Source: Candidatus Paceibacterota bacterium
GTDB taxonomy: Bacteria; Verrucomicrobiota; Verrucomicrobiia; Limisphaerales; UBA8199
Length of the DNA stretch: 64,000 nt
Assembly (NCBI GenBank): GCA_035452965.1
Contig: DAOTCE010000019.1
Location: 37,243 to 101,242 of the forward strand
Reading direction: 5' to 3'
Part shown: positions 15,749-24,032 of the stretch, one piece after another
How positions within the stretch are numbered: the first letter of the stretch is position 1
Layout of the letters: each line of letters opens with the position of its first letter
Made by a program: the position numbers and the translations under genes
Notes under the pieces: generated by a model
What the model was told of the DNA's origin: nothing
The model's input: the letters and a program-made list of their open reading frames with translations, nothing else
Database searches by the model: none

Positions 15749-16333
15749 TCAGTTGAAGTGCTGCTTGACCTCCGCACCGCCTCGCTTCATGCCAAGGAAC
15801 ACTTCGCGGTGTTCGCCAATTCTTACCATAACATTGTCTGGCGCGACGTATTCCCAACACCAGACTTGGTTTTCGTTCAAGGTCCACGTCATCTTGGGAA
15901 TGTTGTATGCCTGAGAAAAGGTTTTCATAAATGCCTCTGCGCTCAGGTCGCCCGCATTGAAAAGCAACCTAGAGCAGTTTTGACCAATACCGATGGCGGT
16001 TGCGTGTTTTGATGTATCTAACCAAACGTTTATCGCATAATCAGGTTTATCGAGCAGGCAGTTTAGGTCTTTGCTGAGTATTTCGATGAAGTAGGGTTGT
16101 TCTTTGCTCGGGTATAGATGCCAACGCGGCCCTAGTTTGTCTCGCACCACTTGTGGCAGTTCTTGGGCGCTCATGCCGATGTATAAGCCCTTCACCACGA
16201 TTGGAGTTGCCTCGGAGGCTCGTGGGGGTGTTGGTTGCGGGCTGGCCTTCGTCTTGGGCTTGTCGCAGCCTACTACGGCCAGCGCAACGAGTGCCACGAG
16301 TAGAACGGAACGGGAGCAAGCAAGCAGTCTCAT
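15749..16333 (-). CDS. Putative lipoprotein, 194 aa
   Basis: From the ATG at 16333 a signal peptide (MRLLACSRSVLLVALVALAV) ends in the lipobox V-V-G-C, so Cys 23 would be lipidated. A Pro/Thr-rich linker (K-A-S-P-Q-P-T-P-P-R) leads to a compact domain of about 150 residues. The reading frame is open upstream and joins the PEP-CTERM gene without a stop. Translation of this gene could therefore start internally or, less likely, by read-through from the gene above. Function of the soluble domain is not recognised. Confidence 0.7.
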   Translation of the reverse strand: MRLLACSRSVLLVALVALAVVGCDKPKTKASPQPTPPRASEATPIVVKGLYIGMSAQELPQVVRDKLGPRWHLYPSKEQPYFIEILSKDLNCLLDKPDYAINVWLDTSKHATAIGIGQNCSRLLFNAGDLSAEAFMKTFSQAYNIPKMTWTLNENQVWCWEYVAPDNVMVRIGEHREVFLGMKRGGAEVKQHFN

Positions 16334-17125
16334 GGGCTTTTTCCCCACGCGAGGCGACAGCGGAAATGAAAGGGCGTGGAACTTGACAGACCGCCGCACC
16401 AGAAGCAAACCAAGACCGCTAACCATGAGCAGTGCGCTGCACGGTTCAGGAATCTCGCTCACGTTTATCCAATCAAGCTCTGTCACACTGCCATCGCTTA
16501 TCCAACTACCACCGCCACCGCCTTCGCGGTTGGAAAGGCCGATTGCATTCCCATAGACGGATGAATCACTCGCCGTCAAAAGTGGATTAACCAAATCGTT
16601 GACGTAAAGAGCTACGTTATTTCCGTCGTCAGTGATGCGAAAATCGTAGAAGGTGTTGAGGGCCATTGGAAAAGTCCCGCGAGCCAGTTCCGTGCTGACA
16701 CCAGGCCAGCCGTGAGTGACAATGAAAACGTTCCCTGCCGTTTGGTTGGAATCGTTCTCAATCGAGAAACTAAAACCGATGCCGTGGTCAAACTCTGCCC
16801 ACGGATTCGACGTTATACCATCCGTTCTCGTAACTATCCTGAAAACGTCGTGGATGCTGCCCGCGAACTCGAACCTGCCAGTAATGTCCAGAGCGGCGGG
16901 AAATGATGCAGTGGTCAGCAACCTGCCTCGGTTTTGAAAGACGGCAGACCCGCCATTCTCAGTAATGGAGGAATCTGAGAAGGGTGTTGATGCTTGCCAA
17001 AGGGAGGGGTTTATCGTGCTTCCGTTGAAGTCATCATACAAGAGCGTCTGCCCTGCGGCCTGCCATGTGATGAACGCCAAAACCGCCGTCAGTAGTGTAT
17101 CCAATCTGGTGCTGCTGTGTTTCAT
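16334..17125 (-). CDS. PEP-CTERM secreted LamG-like protein, no stop codon before lipoprotein gene
   Basis: From ATG 17125: a signal peptide (LLTAVLAFITWQAAGQ), a jelly-roll/LamG-type domain (D-D-F-N-G-S-T-I-N-P-S-L-W through about residue 222), then I-P-E-P at 225-228, a hydrophobic helix (SALLMVSGLGLLLV) and R-R. This is a complete PEP-CTERM sorting signal recognised by an exosortase. Normally the protein ends a few residues later. Here the frame runs on for about 20 codons into the lipoprotein start. The run-on passes through a copy of the 36-bp leader repeat, which suggests the stop was lost by recombination at the repeat. It is surface-protein cargo in a mobile element. Confidence 0.75.
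16348..16383. repeat. 36-bp leader repeat, copy 1
   Basis: Matches 17138-17173 with one mismatch; core cgacagcggaaatgaaaggg. It lies just before the lipoprotein start codon on the minus strand. Confidence 0.9.
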
Positions 17126-17137
17126 GCTGCGTTTCCT

Positions 17138-17173
17138 CGCGAGCCGACAGCGGAAATGAAAGGGCGTGGAACT
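17138..17173. repeat. 36-bp leader repeat, copy 2
   Basis: The second copy lies just before the PEP-CTERM start codon (17125), 790 bp from copy 1. The two copies bracket the PEP-CTERM gene as if it were a cassette with its own leader. Confidence 0.9.
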
Positions 17174-17209
17174 CAACGCTCCACCGCCCTCAAGGCTCTG
17201 GACGAGCCT

Positions 17210-17272
17210 GTTACGGGATGAAACGCCAAGCCCACGCCGATTGTCGGCGTGAACTCGGCGCGGTCCCGTAAC
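17210..17272. other. Nested inverted repeat upstream of PEP-CTERM gene
   Basis: Outer arms GTTACGGGA and TCCCGTAAC (17210-17218, 17264-17272) enclose a second perfect hairpin, CACGCCGA-TTG-TCGGCGTG (17233-17251). As DNA or RNA it would fold into a long stem with an internal loop. The outline recalls an integron attC site, but the outer boxes are reversed relative to R-Y-Y-Y-A-A-C...G-T-T-R-R-R-Y, so I do not call it one. Confidence 0.5.
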
Positions 17273-17481
17273 TAAAATTGTCCAGATTTTGAGGGCAACC
17301 GCAGCCAAAGCTACGCAAATTCGATTATTAGGTTTTCAGTCTATTCTCTCTGCAATGTCCTTTCGTTCAGGAAGCTTAAACCAGTTTCCCCGTGTGCTGC
17401 AATGTCAAAGTCGCTAGACTTGCGCGGACCCCTGTAAACAAAGGGCGAAACGATGTTCGGGGCATGGGGATTTTTAAGCAT

Positions 17482-17514
17482 AAAAAAGCCCGCCAGCGGT
17501 TAAACTGGCAGGGC
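17482..17514 (-). terminator. Rho-independent terminator after IE1 serine recombinase
   Basis: On the minus strand GCCCTGCCAG-TTTAACCG-CTGGCGGGC is followed by TTTTTT, 20 bp after the recombinase stop. The 17273-17481 stretch beyond it holds no gene I can support. Confidence 0.88.
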
Positions 17515-17533
17515 GTGCGGTGTGCGGGTGCCT

Positions 17534-19333
17534 CTAGGCTTCTACTAGCGCGGCCTCGCCTACCTGTATCGCCTGCTTAGGGTTGTCAGCAATCGTAACC
17601 TTGCCAATTTTCACGCTATGCGGGGTTTTCCACACTAGCACATGGTCAAGGTAGTCCTGTCTCTCGCCCCACAACAGGAAGCTGGTTGCGGCCTCATTCT
17701 TGTTTACTTGGTTGGCGGGTGTGGGGTTCCAAGCCAGTTCAAACCGCCCCTTGGGGGCTTTTGGTTCCTTAAGCTGTAGTGTGGCGGTGCGTTTCTCAGC
17801 GTCCAAGGTTAGGCTTTCAATCTGGTTTGCGAGCACAGCTTGAAGGCGTAGGCGGTTGTCAATCGTGGGCGGCACTTGCTGCCAGCCCGTTAGCGGGTTG
17901 TCCTCAATCGTGGCCGATAGGCTTTCAATCCGCCTACTCAGTGCCTTTGCTTTAGTCTCGTAAGCGTTCATCTTCTGCATGGCAATCGCGGGCTTGGCCT
18001 CTGCCGAGTCTAGCGCGTCAGCCCATATTTTGAGCTTGGCTTGCACGTCCTTTAGTTCCCCGTGCAACTTTGCTAGTTCATCGTGGCGCGTATCGGTTTC
18101 GGCCATTACTGGCAACACCTTTAACCAGAGCGTTGTTAAAATGGCGCGTTCAACCCATGAGTATTGGATTGTTTTGTAATCGCACCCGTTGCCGCGTAGA
18201 GCGTTGCTGCAAATCAAAGAGGTATAGTGATAGTGCCGCTCGCCGTGTGTGCAAGGGCTTTGCTTAATCACCATAGACGCCCCGCACTTGGCGCACTTCA
18301 CAAGACCCGTGAAAAGGTTTGTTGCATTTGTCTTTGGTCCCTTAGCTTGGCCCCCCGCCCAACGGGGTTTACCCGTTTTGCTTTTTGGGTAAAGTATCTT
18401 CTTTCCCGTCACGGGGTCTGTTACGGTTTTGGGTAACATTTCTTGGACTTTGTAGAACGTGGCCTTGTCCACAACGGCGGGGTAGTAATCCGTAACTGAT
18501 GGGCCAACGGGAACGCGCTCGCGGTCAACGTAGTTGCAAGGCTGGTACTCGCCAATGACGCCACGAAAGCAAAGGATTCGGCGCAAGTGAGTGTTTGACC
18601 AGCTTTTGCTTCTGTTTTGGTTGCCTTTGCCAAAGGTCGGGATTTTGTCTGCGTTCAACTCGCGCATTATGGTGCGAATGCCTTTGCCGTTGGCGTACGA
18701 ATTAAAAATGCGCCTGACAACCTCGGCCTTTTCGTTAGGGGTAATCGTGTTGTGTTCCTTGTCCACGTCCAACCATGCGGGGGCCATCGTCGTTAGTTTC
18801 ACCCCATCGGCGGCACGGGCTTTCTTCTGCTTCCAAGCCTTGCCCACACGGTCAGACAGTCTAGCGGCGTATTCGTTAGCTGCCGCTAGTTCAAGCAGGG
18901 CTATAATGCGGTCAATCGGCCTGTTAAGGCTTTCCCTAGTTAAGTGGTGCCCTCCCCTGTCAACGTAGATTTCAAGGCCCGCTCGCAGCATGTCTTTCAG
19001 CACGTCCTCTGCTGTGTCAATGTCGGCACGGGAAAAGCGGTCAAAGGCTTCAATAATCATCACTGCCCCCTGCGGTATTTTGCCTGCCCTGACTGCCTCA
19101 GTAATGGCTTTCAAGGTTTTGATGTTGTCGCCCTTGAAGGCGCTAACGCCCAAGTCTGCGGCGTTCAAGTCCTCCCTGAGAATCCATCCTTTTTCCTTGG
19201 CCACGCGAGGGGCAATTTCACACTGCCGCCTCTCACTGTCGCCTTTTGCTTGTATGCGGGAACTGAACCGAATATACGAGAAACAGATTTTAGCTGTTGA
19301 AACCTGTTCCTGAGTTTTAACTGTCGTTTTCAT
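17534..19333 (-). CDS. Large serine recombinase (integrase of IE1), 599 aa
   Basis: The N-terminal resolvase domain shows the catalytic serine in Y-I-R-F-S-S, a variant of Y-x-R-x-S, and the helical A-F-D-R-F-S-R. Then come the recombinase domain (residues about 190-300), a zinc ribbon with C-A-K-C-G at about 375 and two further Cys, and a long coiled-coil (ELAKLHGELKDVQAKLKIWA), all in the usual order. The gene starts near the right end of the element and faces inward. It most likely integrates and excises IE1 at a site in the 5' part of comM. A dedicated terminator follows. Confidence 0.93.
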   Translation of the reverse strand: MKTTVKTQEQVSTAKICFSYIRFSSRIQAKGDSERRQCEIAPRVAKEKGWILREDLNAADLGVSAFKGDNIKTLKAITEAVRAGKIPQGAVMIIEAFDRFSRADIDTAEDVLKDMLRAGLEIYVDRGGHHLTRESLNRPIDRIIALLELAAANEYAARLSDRVGKAWKQKKARAADGVKLTTMAPAWLDVDKEHNTITPNEKAEVVRRIFNSYANGKGIRTIMRELNADKIPTFGKGNQNRSKSWSNTHLRRILCFRGVIGEYQPCNYVDRERVPVGPSVTDYYPAVVDKATFYKVQEMLPKTVTDPVTGKKILYPKSKTGKPRWAGGQAKGPKTNATNLFTGLVKCAKCGASMVIKQSPCTHGERHYHYTSLICSNALRGNGCDYKTIQYSWVERAILTTLWLKVLPVMAETDTRHDELAKLHGELKDVQAKLKIWADALDSAEAKPAIAMQKMNAYETKAKALSRRIESLSATIEDNPLTGWQQVPPTIDNRLRLQAVLANQIESLTLDAEKRTATLQLKEPKAPKGRFELAWNPTPANQVNKNEAATSFLLWGERQDYLDHVLVWKTPHSVKIGKVTIADNPKQAIQVGEAALVEA

Positions 19334-19424
19334 CTTAGTTGTGACATTTAATTTTCACTGCAACCCAAGTTGCCGTGCGAGTGGTACGACCTCTGGCACC
19401 GCAACTTTATTCGGTGAAAAGTTA

Positions 19425-20372
19425 CCGCCTATTGTCATCGTGGGCCTCCCGGACGCCGCCGTCAAAGAATCGCGCGACCGGGTGATGACGGCGCTGATTA
19501 ATTCCGGTTACAGTTTCACCTTTGGCCGCACCACGATCAACCTGGCGCCGGCGGATGTGAAGAAGGAGGGGCCGAGCTTCGATTTGCCGATCGCGGTGGG
19601 GATGGTGGCGGCGAGCGAGCAGCTTGAGACCGACCAACTCGATAATTTCGTGATGGTGGGTGAACTGGCCCTCACCGGCGCGGTGCGATCGGTCAAAGGG
19701 GTGCTGCCCATAGCATTGCGGGCGCGGGCGGCGGGCAAGGTGGGCATCCTGGTCCCGCCAGACAATGCCGCCGAGGCAGCGGTCGTTGCCGGCCTGCAGG
19801 TCATCCCCGTGCAGAACCTGCGCGAGGCGGTGAGTTTCCTGGAAGGCGAAACGAAGCTATCGCCGACGAAAGTGGACATCGCGCAGATCTTTGAGCAGGT
19901 GCCGGACGGGGAGCTGGACTTTGCGGAGGTCAAGGGGCAGGAATCGGTCAAGCGGGCGCTGGAGATCGCCGCGGCTGGGGGACATAACGTGCTTCTGATT
20001 GGGCCGCCGGGAACCGGCAAATCCATGCTGGCCAAGCGCCTGCCCACCATACTACCGCCGCTGACGCTGGACGAGGCGCTGGAGACCACCAAGATTCACA
20101 GCATCGCCGGGCTCCTGTCGCCCGGCCAGGCGCTGGTGACGCAGCGGCCGTTTCGCGCGCCGCATCACACGGCCAGCGACGCCGGTTTGTTGGGCGGGAA
20201 CGCCAATCCCACGCCCGGCGAGATCTCTCTGGCGCACCATGGTGTGCTGTTCCTGGACGAACTGCCGGAGTTCAAACGCGGCGTGCTGGAGACCATGCGC
20301 CAGCCGCTGGAAGAAGGCCGGGTGACGATTTCGCGCGCGGCGGGCACGATGACTTTTCCTTCCCAATTCATG
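19425..20372 (+). pseudogene. comM: comM/yifB middle fragment
   Basis: The sequence from I-V-I-V-G-L-P-D-A-A-V-K-E-S-R-D-R-V onward is ComM, an AAA+ helicase-like protein of the magnesium-chelatase family that drives branch migration during natural transformation. Walker A (G-P-P-G-T-G-K-S) lies near 20005 and Walker B (V-L-F-L-D-E-L-P) near 20247. The first 30 or so codons are missing, replaced by IE1 sequence. The frame stops at 20378, six bases after the IE2 repeat. Joining Q-F-M at 20364-20372 to L-V-A-A-M-N-P at 30242 restores the family sequence. The gene is interrupted twice and should be inactive while both elements are present. Confidence 0.93.
20364..20372 (+). repeat. IE2 left attachment core (attL)
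   Basis: caattcatg, identical to 30233-30241; the comM sequence ends here on the left side. Confidence 0.85.
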
Positions 20373-20386
20373 AACTGAGATGCTAG

Positions 20387-20416
20387 TTGACAGACTCGCT
20401 TTGTCGGGCATTCTGG
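20387..20416 (+). promoter_or_regulatory. Promoter of the IE2 large serine recombinase
   Basis: TTGACA at 20387 is a consensus -35, with a weak -10 (ttctgg, about 20411) at 18-bp spacing. Transcription would start within a few bases of the ATG at 20421, giving a leaderless mRNA. The string ctagttgaca recurs before the small recombinase at 25901. Confidence 0.55.
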
Positions 20417-20420
20417 CCGC

Positions 20421-21998
20421 ATGAAGCGATTAGCAATCAGTTACCTGAGATTCTCAAGCTCAAAACAACGCAAAGGCGCGTCCTACACCCGTCAGATTGA
20501 GGCAACGGAAGCCTACTGCCGCAACCACGGTTTGACACTCGTTGACCAGTTGGAAGATTTGGGCGTGTCGGGGTGGAACGGGGCCAATCTTGATGACACA
20601 GCAGCATTGGGCGGTTTCCTCAAGCTGGCCCAAGATGGCAGAATCTCAAAAGGCACAACGCTCATTATTGAGAATCTGGACCGCCTGAGCCGCGCCAAGA
20701 TTACCAAGGCTGTAAATGTGCTGACAGGCATTCTGCTACTGGACATTGCCATTGTAACCACGATGGACGGCAAGCGATACGCCAAGGATTGTGAGCCAAC
20801 AGACTTGCTCATTGCCGTTACCATCCTGTCCCGTGGCAACGAGGAATCGGAAACCAAGTCCAAGCGCGTAAAAGACGCATGGATTAAGAAACGTGCCGCA
20901 ATCAATCGGGGCGAATTTGTGAAGATGACACAGCACCCGAATTGGCTGGAAGTGAAAGACGGAAAGTATGTCCCCAAGACAGACGCGGCCAAGACGGTAA
21001 AAGCCATCTTTGAACTGTATGCCAGTGGCAAGGGCAGTCACGTTATCGCCAAGGAACTCAACAACGATGGGGTGCATACCTACTCGCGCCGTGGCGAGAA
21101 GTTCACCTTTTCCTCTATTGAGCGACTTTTGAAGTCGGAAGCTGTTATCGGCACTTGTGACGTTGTGGACCCGCCCAAGAAAGGTTACTGGCCTCGCGTT
21201 ATATCGGATGAGCTTTGGTATAAAGTCCAAGCCCTGCGCCAACAGAACAACCATTACAAAGGCACGCGCAACGATGTTCAAAAGGTCAACTTCCTTGGCG
21301 GGTTGGCTGTGTGTGCAAAGTGCGAAGCTAAGGGCATCAAAAGCAGCATGGTTCGCTATTCCTGCACCGGGAAGAATGGTCAGCGTTACCACTACCTGAC
21401 TTGTCACAACGCGAAGTATGGCGAGCACCCCCTTAACTTGGCACCTTATCAGGCAATCCAAGAATCGTTCATCTCAGGAATGAGCATCAACGGTTTCCTT
21501 GAACCATTCTTGAAGGCGAAAACGGATACCAGAATCCAAGACAAGACCCCTGAACTAGAGGGCAAGCTGATTGAACTGAATCAGCGGATTGCACGGTTAG
21601 CCCGACGCATAGAAGAAACGGACAACAACCAAGACGTTGTTAACCGTCTCAACGAGCTTCAAGCGGAACGCAAAGCCATACAGGCCGAGATTGAGGCAGA
21701 AGCCATTAGGGTCAAGGGTGCAACCAATGCCAACGCTGCCTATTACGAGTTGCTCAAACACCTAGACAAGAAGATTCAGGACAACGCTTTCCGCATGTCC
21801 CTGCGGAACTTCCTTCGCACCGTCATTGACAAAGTAAAAATCGGGCGCGATGAACAACGCAACCCGTTCTACTCTGTCCACTTCAAGAAATCCAAAGACG
21901 TTGTAACCGTTGAGCATTCAAACTCTCACAAGCCCGATAAATCCTATCGCGTTAGCCTGAATGGCACTTGGCAGGTTGGCGTTACTGAATTTGCTTAA
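20421..21998 (+). CDS. Large serine recombinase (integrase of IE2), 525 aa
   Basis: The catalytic Ser is in Y-L-R-F-S-S-S, followed by I-E-N-L-D-R-L-S-R, the recombinase domain (about residues 170-270), a zinc ribbon with C-A-K-C-E near 296 and paired Cys near 315 and 330, and a coiled-coil (LNQRIARLARRIEETDNNQD). It begins 48 bp from the attL core and points inward. By position it is the enzyme that joins attP to the comM site. It resembles the IE1 recombinase in architecture but is clearly a different protein. Confidence 0.93.
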   Translation: MKRLAISYLRFSSSKQRKGASYTRQIEATEAYCRNHGLTLVDQLEDLGVSGWNGANLDDTAALGGFLKLAQDGRISKGTTLIIENLDRLSRAKITKAVNVLTGILLLDIAIVTTMDGKRYAKDCEPTDLLIAVTILSRGNEESETKSKRVKDAWIKKRAAINRGEFVKMTQHPNWLEVKDGKYVPKTDAAKTVKAIFELYASGKGSHVIAKELNNDGVHTYSRRGEKFTFSSIERLLKSEAVIGTCDVVDPPKKGYWPRVISDELWYKVQALRQQNNHYKGTRNDVQKVNFLGGLAVCAKCEAKGIKSSMVRYSCTGKNGQRYHYLTCHNAKYGEHPLNLAPYQAIQESFISGMSINGFLEPFLKAKTDTRIQDKTPELEGKLIELNQRIARLARRIEETDNNQDVVNRLNELQAERKAIQAEIEAEAIRVKGATNANAAYYELLKHLDKKIQDNAFRMSLRNFLRTVIDKVKIGRDEQRNPFYSVHFKKSKDVVTVEHSNSHKPDKSYRVSLNGTWQVGVTEFA

Positions 21999-22017
21999 TT
22001 CCACAACGACACAACGC

Positions 22018-22050
22018 GCCCCGCTAGATTGACTCTGGCGGGGCTTTTTT
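22018..22050 (+). terminator. Rho-independent terminator after IE2 integrase
   Basis: GCCCCGC-(13 nt)-GCGGGGC followed by TTTTTT, 20 bp after the stop codon. Confidence 0.9.
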
Positions 22051-22085
22051 GTTGGGGCAAGGGGTCATGCTCCCCTAAAGAATTT

Positions 22086-22148
22086 GGGCGGGGGCATCGT
22101 GCGTTGTGCATCGTCTATCGCAGTAGGCGCACACGATAACCCCCGCCC
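22086..22148. other. Large hairpin between convergent integrase and module genes
   Basis: GGGCGGGGG and CCCCCGCCC (22086-22094, 22140-22148) pair. Inside them ATCGTGCG pairs with CGCACACGAT, leaving a loop of about 20 nt. A further repeat, GGCTAGC...GCTAGCC, follows at about 22151-22178. It lies beyond the integrase terminator and downstream of the module, so it could terminate the module transcript or be a protein-binding structure. Confidence 0.5.
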
Positions 22149-22213
22149 GTGGCTAGCAGAGAAGCGAGGGGCTAGCCAAAGGTTGGCCGTATGGGTTGCC
22201 AACCAAAGATTCC

Positions 22214-22678
22214 TTAACTGATAACGTCCAAGGTCAGCTTCTTAACCTTGCTGTTTTTGTCTGCCGCGTGCGCGACATACGTTGTCCTGCCAGCCGCGAA
22301 GCAGGACGGCACTTTGGGCAACGCACTTTCAATTTCCTCTTGGCTCAAAGCTTTGCCGTTAACTTCAACCGAGCATTTCAGGATATTCTGCCTGAGTCTT
22401 TCAATCACGCTGCGTAACCGGAGCAAACTGTTTGTTTCAATCTTCTGCTTGTTGGCAACCTCCAGTTGCTCGCGGATTGCTTGTGCATTTGGACTGAGGG
22501 GCAGAGAGGCTTTCGCTTCAAGTTGCTGCTTGAACTTCTGGCAGGCTTCCAGAATCACGGTCAGTGCTGTGTCCTCTCCGTAGTGCTGCACCAAAGTATC
22601 AAAGTGCCGCATAATTTCCTCAGAGTGTGAACCAAACTTTGAGGCAACCATGATTTGGAAGATAGCCCTTGTGTTCAT
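22214..22678 (-). CDS. Conserved module protein D (154 aa), IE2 copy
   Basis: The counterpart of the IE1 protein at 4173-4670. Start at 22678 (MNTRAIF...) matches the IE1 start (MNTNDVY...). Shared landmarks are Y-G-E/N, N-S-L-L-R-L-R versus N-P-L-T-R-L-R, S-V-E-V-N-G versus D-I-E-V-S-G, A-L-P-K-V versus K-L-P-K-V, and the K-L-T-L-D-V tail. The helical middle differs freely, as expected for divergent homologues. It ends 164 bp from the integrase terminator, convergent with it. Function unknown. Confidence 0.75.
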   Translation of the reverse strand: MNTRAIFQIMVASKFGSHSEEIMRHFDTLVQHYGEDTALTVILEACQKFKQQLEAKASLPLSPNAQAIREQLEVANKQKIETNSLLRLRSVIERLRQNILKCSVEVNGKALSQEEIESALPKVPSCFAAGRTTYVAHAADKNSKVKKLTLDVIS

Positions 22679-22679
22679 G

Positions 22680-22862
22680 TCAGTCCTCACAATCTCTGGG
22701 CAGGGGGTCCAAGCTGCTGCTAGTATGGTCCATCAGGGCTTGCAGATTGTCCTGTGCGCGTTGCCTGTCATCGTCTGTGATTTGGTGGAACGTGACAGAG
22801 GGCTGATAATTGATTGGCTGTCCGTTATCGGCTGGGTTAGCTGGTGCGATGCTTGGTTGCAT
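22680..22862 (-). CDS. Conserved module protein C (60 aa, acidic), IE2 copy
   Basis: TFHQITDDDRQRAQDNLQAL and the C-terminal C-E-D match the IE1 56-aa protein at 4676-4846; roughly half of the core residues are identical. It ends one base before the start of protein D, so the two are tightly coupled, as in IE1 (5 bp). Confidence 0.75.
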   Translation of the reverse strand: MQPSIAPANPADNGQPINYQPSVTFHQITDDDRQRAQDNLQALMDHTSSSLDPLPRDCED

Positions 22863-22876
22863 AATTCTAATTACAC

Positions 22877-23170
22877 CTAGACAACCTGAAAAACAGGCTC
22901 GTCAACACTTTGAAGCAAGACAATGTGACCGGATTTCAGAGCCTTCTTGATGTATTTTTGAGTCAACTTCTTTACCTCTTGCGGGTCGAGGTCGAGGCTC
23001 TTGGTCAGGCTGTAAAAGTCCTGTGCTGTGAATGTCCTGTAATTGGCCAAGACCATTTTCCAGACTGCCGAAAATTCGGTTTCATGGCTGTTGCTGCCAG
23101 TGTCTTTGAGGTTGTCAATTCCGCTGGCAGGCAAGGGCTGGAATGAACAGTTTAGTTGAGGGGTTGGCAT
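22877..23170 (-). CDS. Conserved module protein B (97 aa), IE2 copy
   Basis: The counterpart of the IE1 protein at 4855-5199: S-N-S-H-E-T-E-F, N-Y-R-T-F-T-A-Q-D, L-T-K-S-L-D-L-D-P-Q-E-V, K-K-A-L-K-S-G and F-Q-V-V. Start taken at 23170, 4 bp after the excisionase-like gene; a longer frame to 23218 would overlap that gene. Winged-helix-like, function unknown. Confidence 0.72.
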   Translation of the reverse strand: MPTPQLNCSFQPLPASGIDNLKDTGSNSHETEFSAVWKMVLANYRTFTAQDFYSLTKSLDLDPQEVKKLTQKYIKKALKSGHIVLLQSVDEPVFQVV

Positions 23171-23174
23171 AGGC

Positions 23175-23372
23175 TTACTTCTCTTTCTTGGTTTCTTTTT
23201 GCTCAACGAATTGAACAAGGTCTGAGAATCTAAAAAGCTGGTTGCGCCGTGGGGCTGGTGGTGGTAGTGGCTTGAACACCCCTTTCCTGCGAAGCACGTA
23301 AAAATTCCCGCGAGACATAGAGAGCAGGGCTGCGGCTTGTTTTGCTGTCACTGTTAATGGTTGTAAATGCAT
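23175..23372 (-). CDS. Conserved module protein A, excisionase-like HTH (65 aa), IE2 copy
   Basis: LTVTAKQAAALLSMSRGNFY then V-L-R-R-K-G-V-F-K-P: a HTH_17/AlpA-type DNA-binding protein parallel to IE1 5202-5405. It leads the module and has a 660-bp non-coding region upstream. Likely a directionality factor or regulator of the element. Confidence 0.75.
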   Translation of the reverse strand: MHLQPLTVTAKQAAALLSMSRGNFYVLRRKGVFKPLPPPAPRRNQLFRFSDLVQFVEQKETKKEK

Positions 23373-24032
23373 AAAGTCTTTGTCTCTCTGTAATACACTT
23401 CTGATAGCACAAGAGAAATGGCGTCTATATGCAAAGCGGGAAGAGCCTCTAAGGATTTTCCTAGTCCCTGCTTGTGACCAAGAAAAAGCTCCAATCGCTT
23501 AGTCTCATTTCTCAGTGGCACGGTTCTAGGTGTAACTGTTTATGGTAGTCACTATGTTAAATGTTTTACTAAGAATCTTGTTGCGGGTCGTAGAGGATTT
23601 ATCTTTCTCAAATATCTTTTGCGCCCGTGGCAGTGGCTACCCCCTCACTCAACAGAAGATGCTGAGTGAGGAAGGAATAGACCGGGGAAGCGAGTAAGGG
23701 TGTTGCTCTGGCCACTCTGCTTGCCTCTTACGTCAGAGACGGTCTGACATGGCGAACCGTCCAAGTATTATAGTTTTTCTAAGCCGATTTGTCGGGGGAA
23801 GTTTGATTGCTCCAAGCTCCCCAGAGCAAGGCAGGTTGGCGATTCTTTGCTGATACTTTGAAACCCAAGCAACGCCTTATGGCGAACGGCTTGGGAATTG
23901 TGGGCAACCCTCACCGCCGTTGACTAGCTTTCACTTGGGCTAGCCGCAACTCCCCGGCCTGTTCATTCCTTGAATGACAATCATTGTTGTTCAAGGAGAG
24001 TGGCCCCATTTATTGATTAAATTAGATTTACT
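23373..24032. other. Long intergenic region with several inverted repeats
   Basis: No convincing gene in 660 bp, the same length as the equivalent gap in IE1. It contains TCACTCA...TGAGTGA (about 23645-23671) and GACTAGC...GGCTAGCC (about 23923-23944). A near-perfect 31-bp palindrome at 23967-23997 has outer arms TCCTTGAA and TTCAAGGA. The palindrome sits 35 bp before the GNAT-like gene and is a good operator candidate. A structured RNA in the middle cannot be excluded. Confidence 0.45.

Larger units (their letters stand above)
1..19424. mobile_element. Integrative element IE1, right part (left end outside window)
   Basis: The stretch has lower GC than the chromosome to the right and carries mobile-element genes throughout: restriction-modification, ArdC-like antirestriction, two site-specific recombinases, a polymerase-like protein and phage-type small proteins. 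Its right boundary is placed where the comM coding sequence resumes (I-V-I-V-G-L-P, about 19425). The recombinase gene starts about 90 bp from that boundary and points inward, the usual arrangement for large serine recombinases. I found no GATC anywhere in it. The left end, and so the attachment core, is not visible, and the exact right boundary is uncertain by perhaps 15 bp. No capsid, terminase or conjugation genes are seen in this part. Confidence 0.85.

Noticed and set aside
17210..17272. Integron attC site
   Set aside because: The outer boxes run GTT...AAC instead of RYYYAAC...GTTRRRY, and no integrase of the IntI type is near.
17534..19333. Tyrosine recombinase 7013-7738 as the IE1 integrase
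   Set aside because: It lies over 11 kb from the visible comM junction and lacks a normal core-binding domain; the serine recombinase at the end is the better candidate.
23373..24032. CRISPR or repeat array
   Set aside because: Only isolated inverted repeats; no regularly spaced direct repeats.
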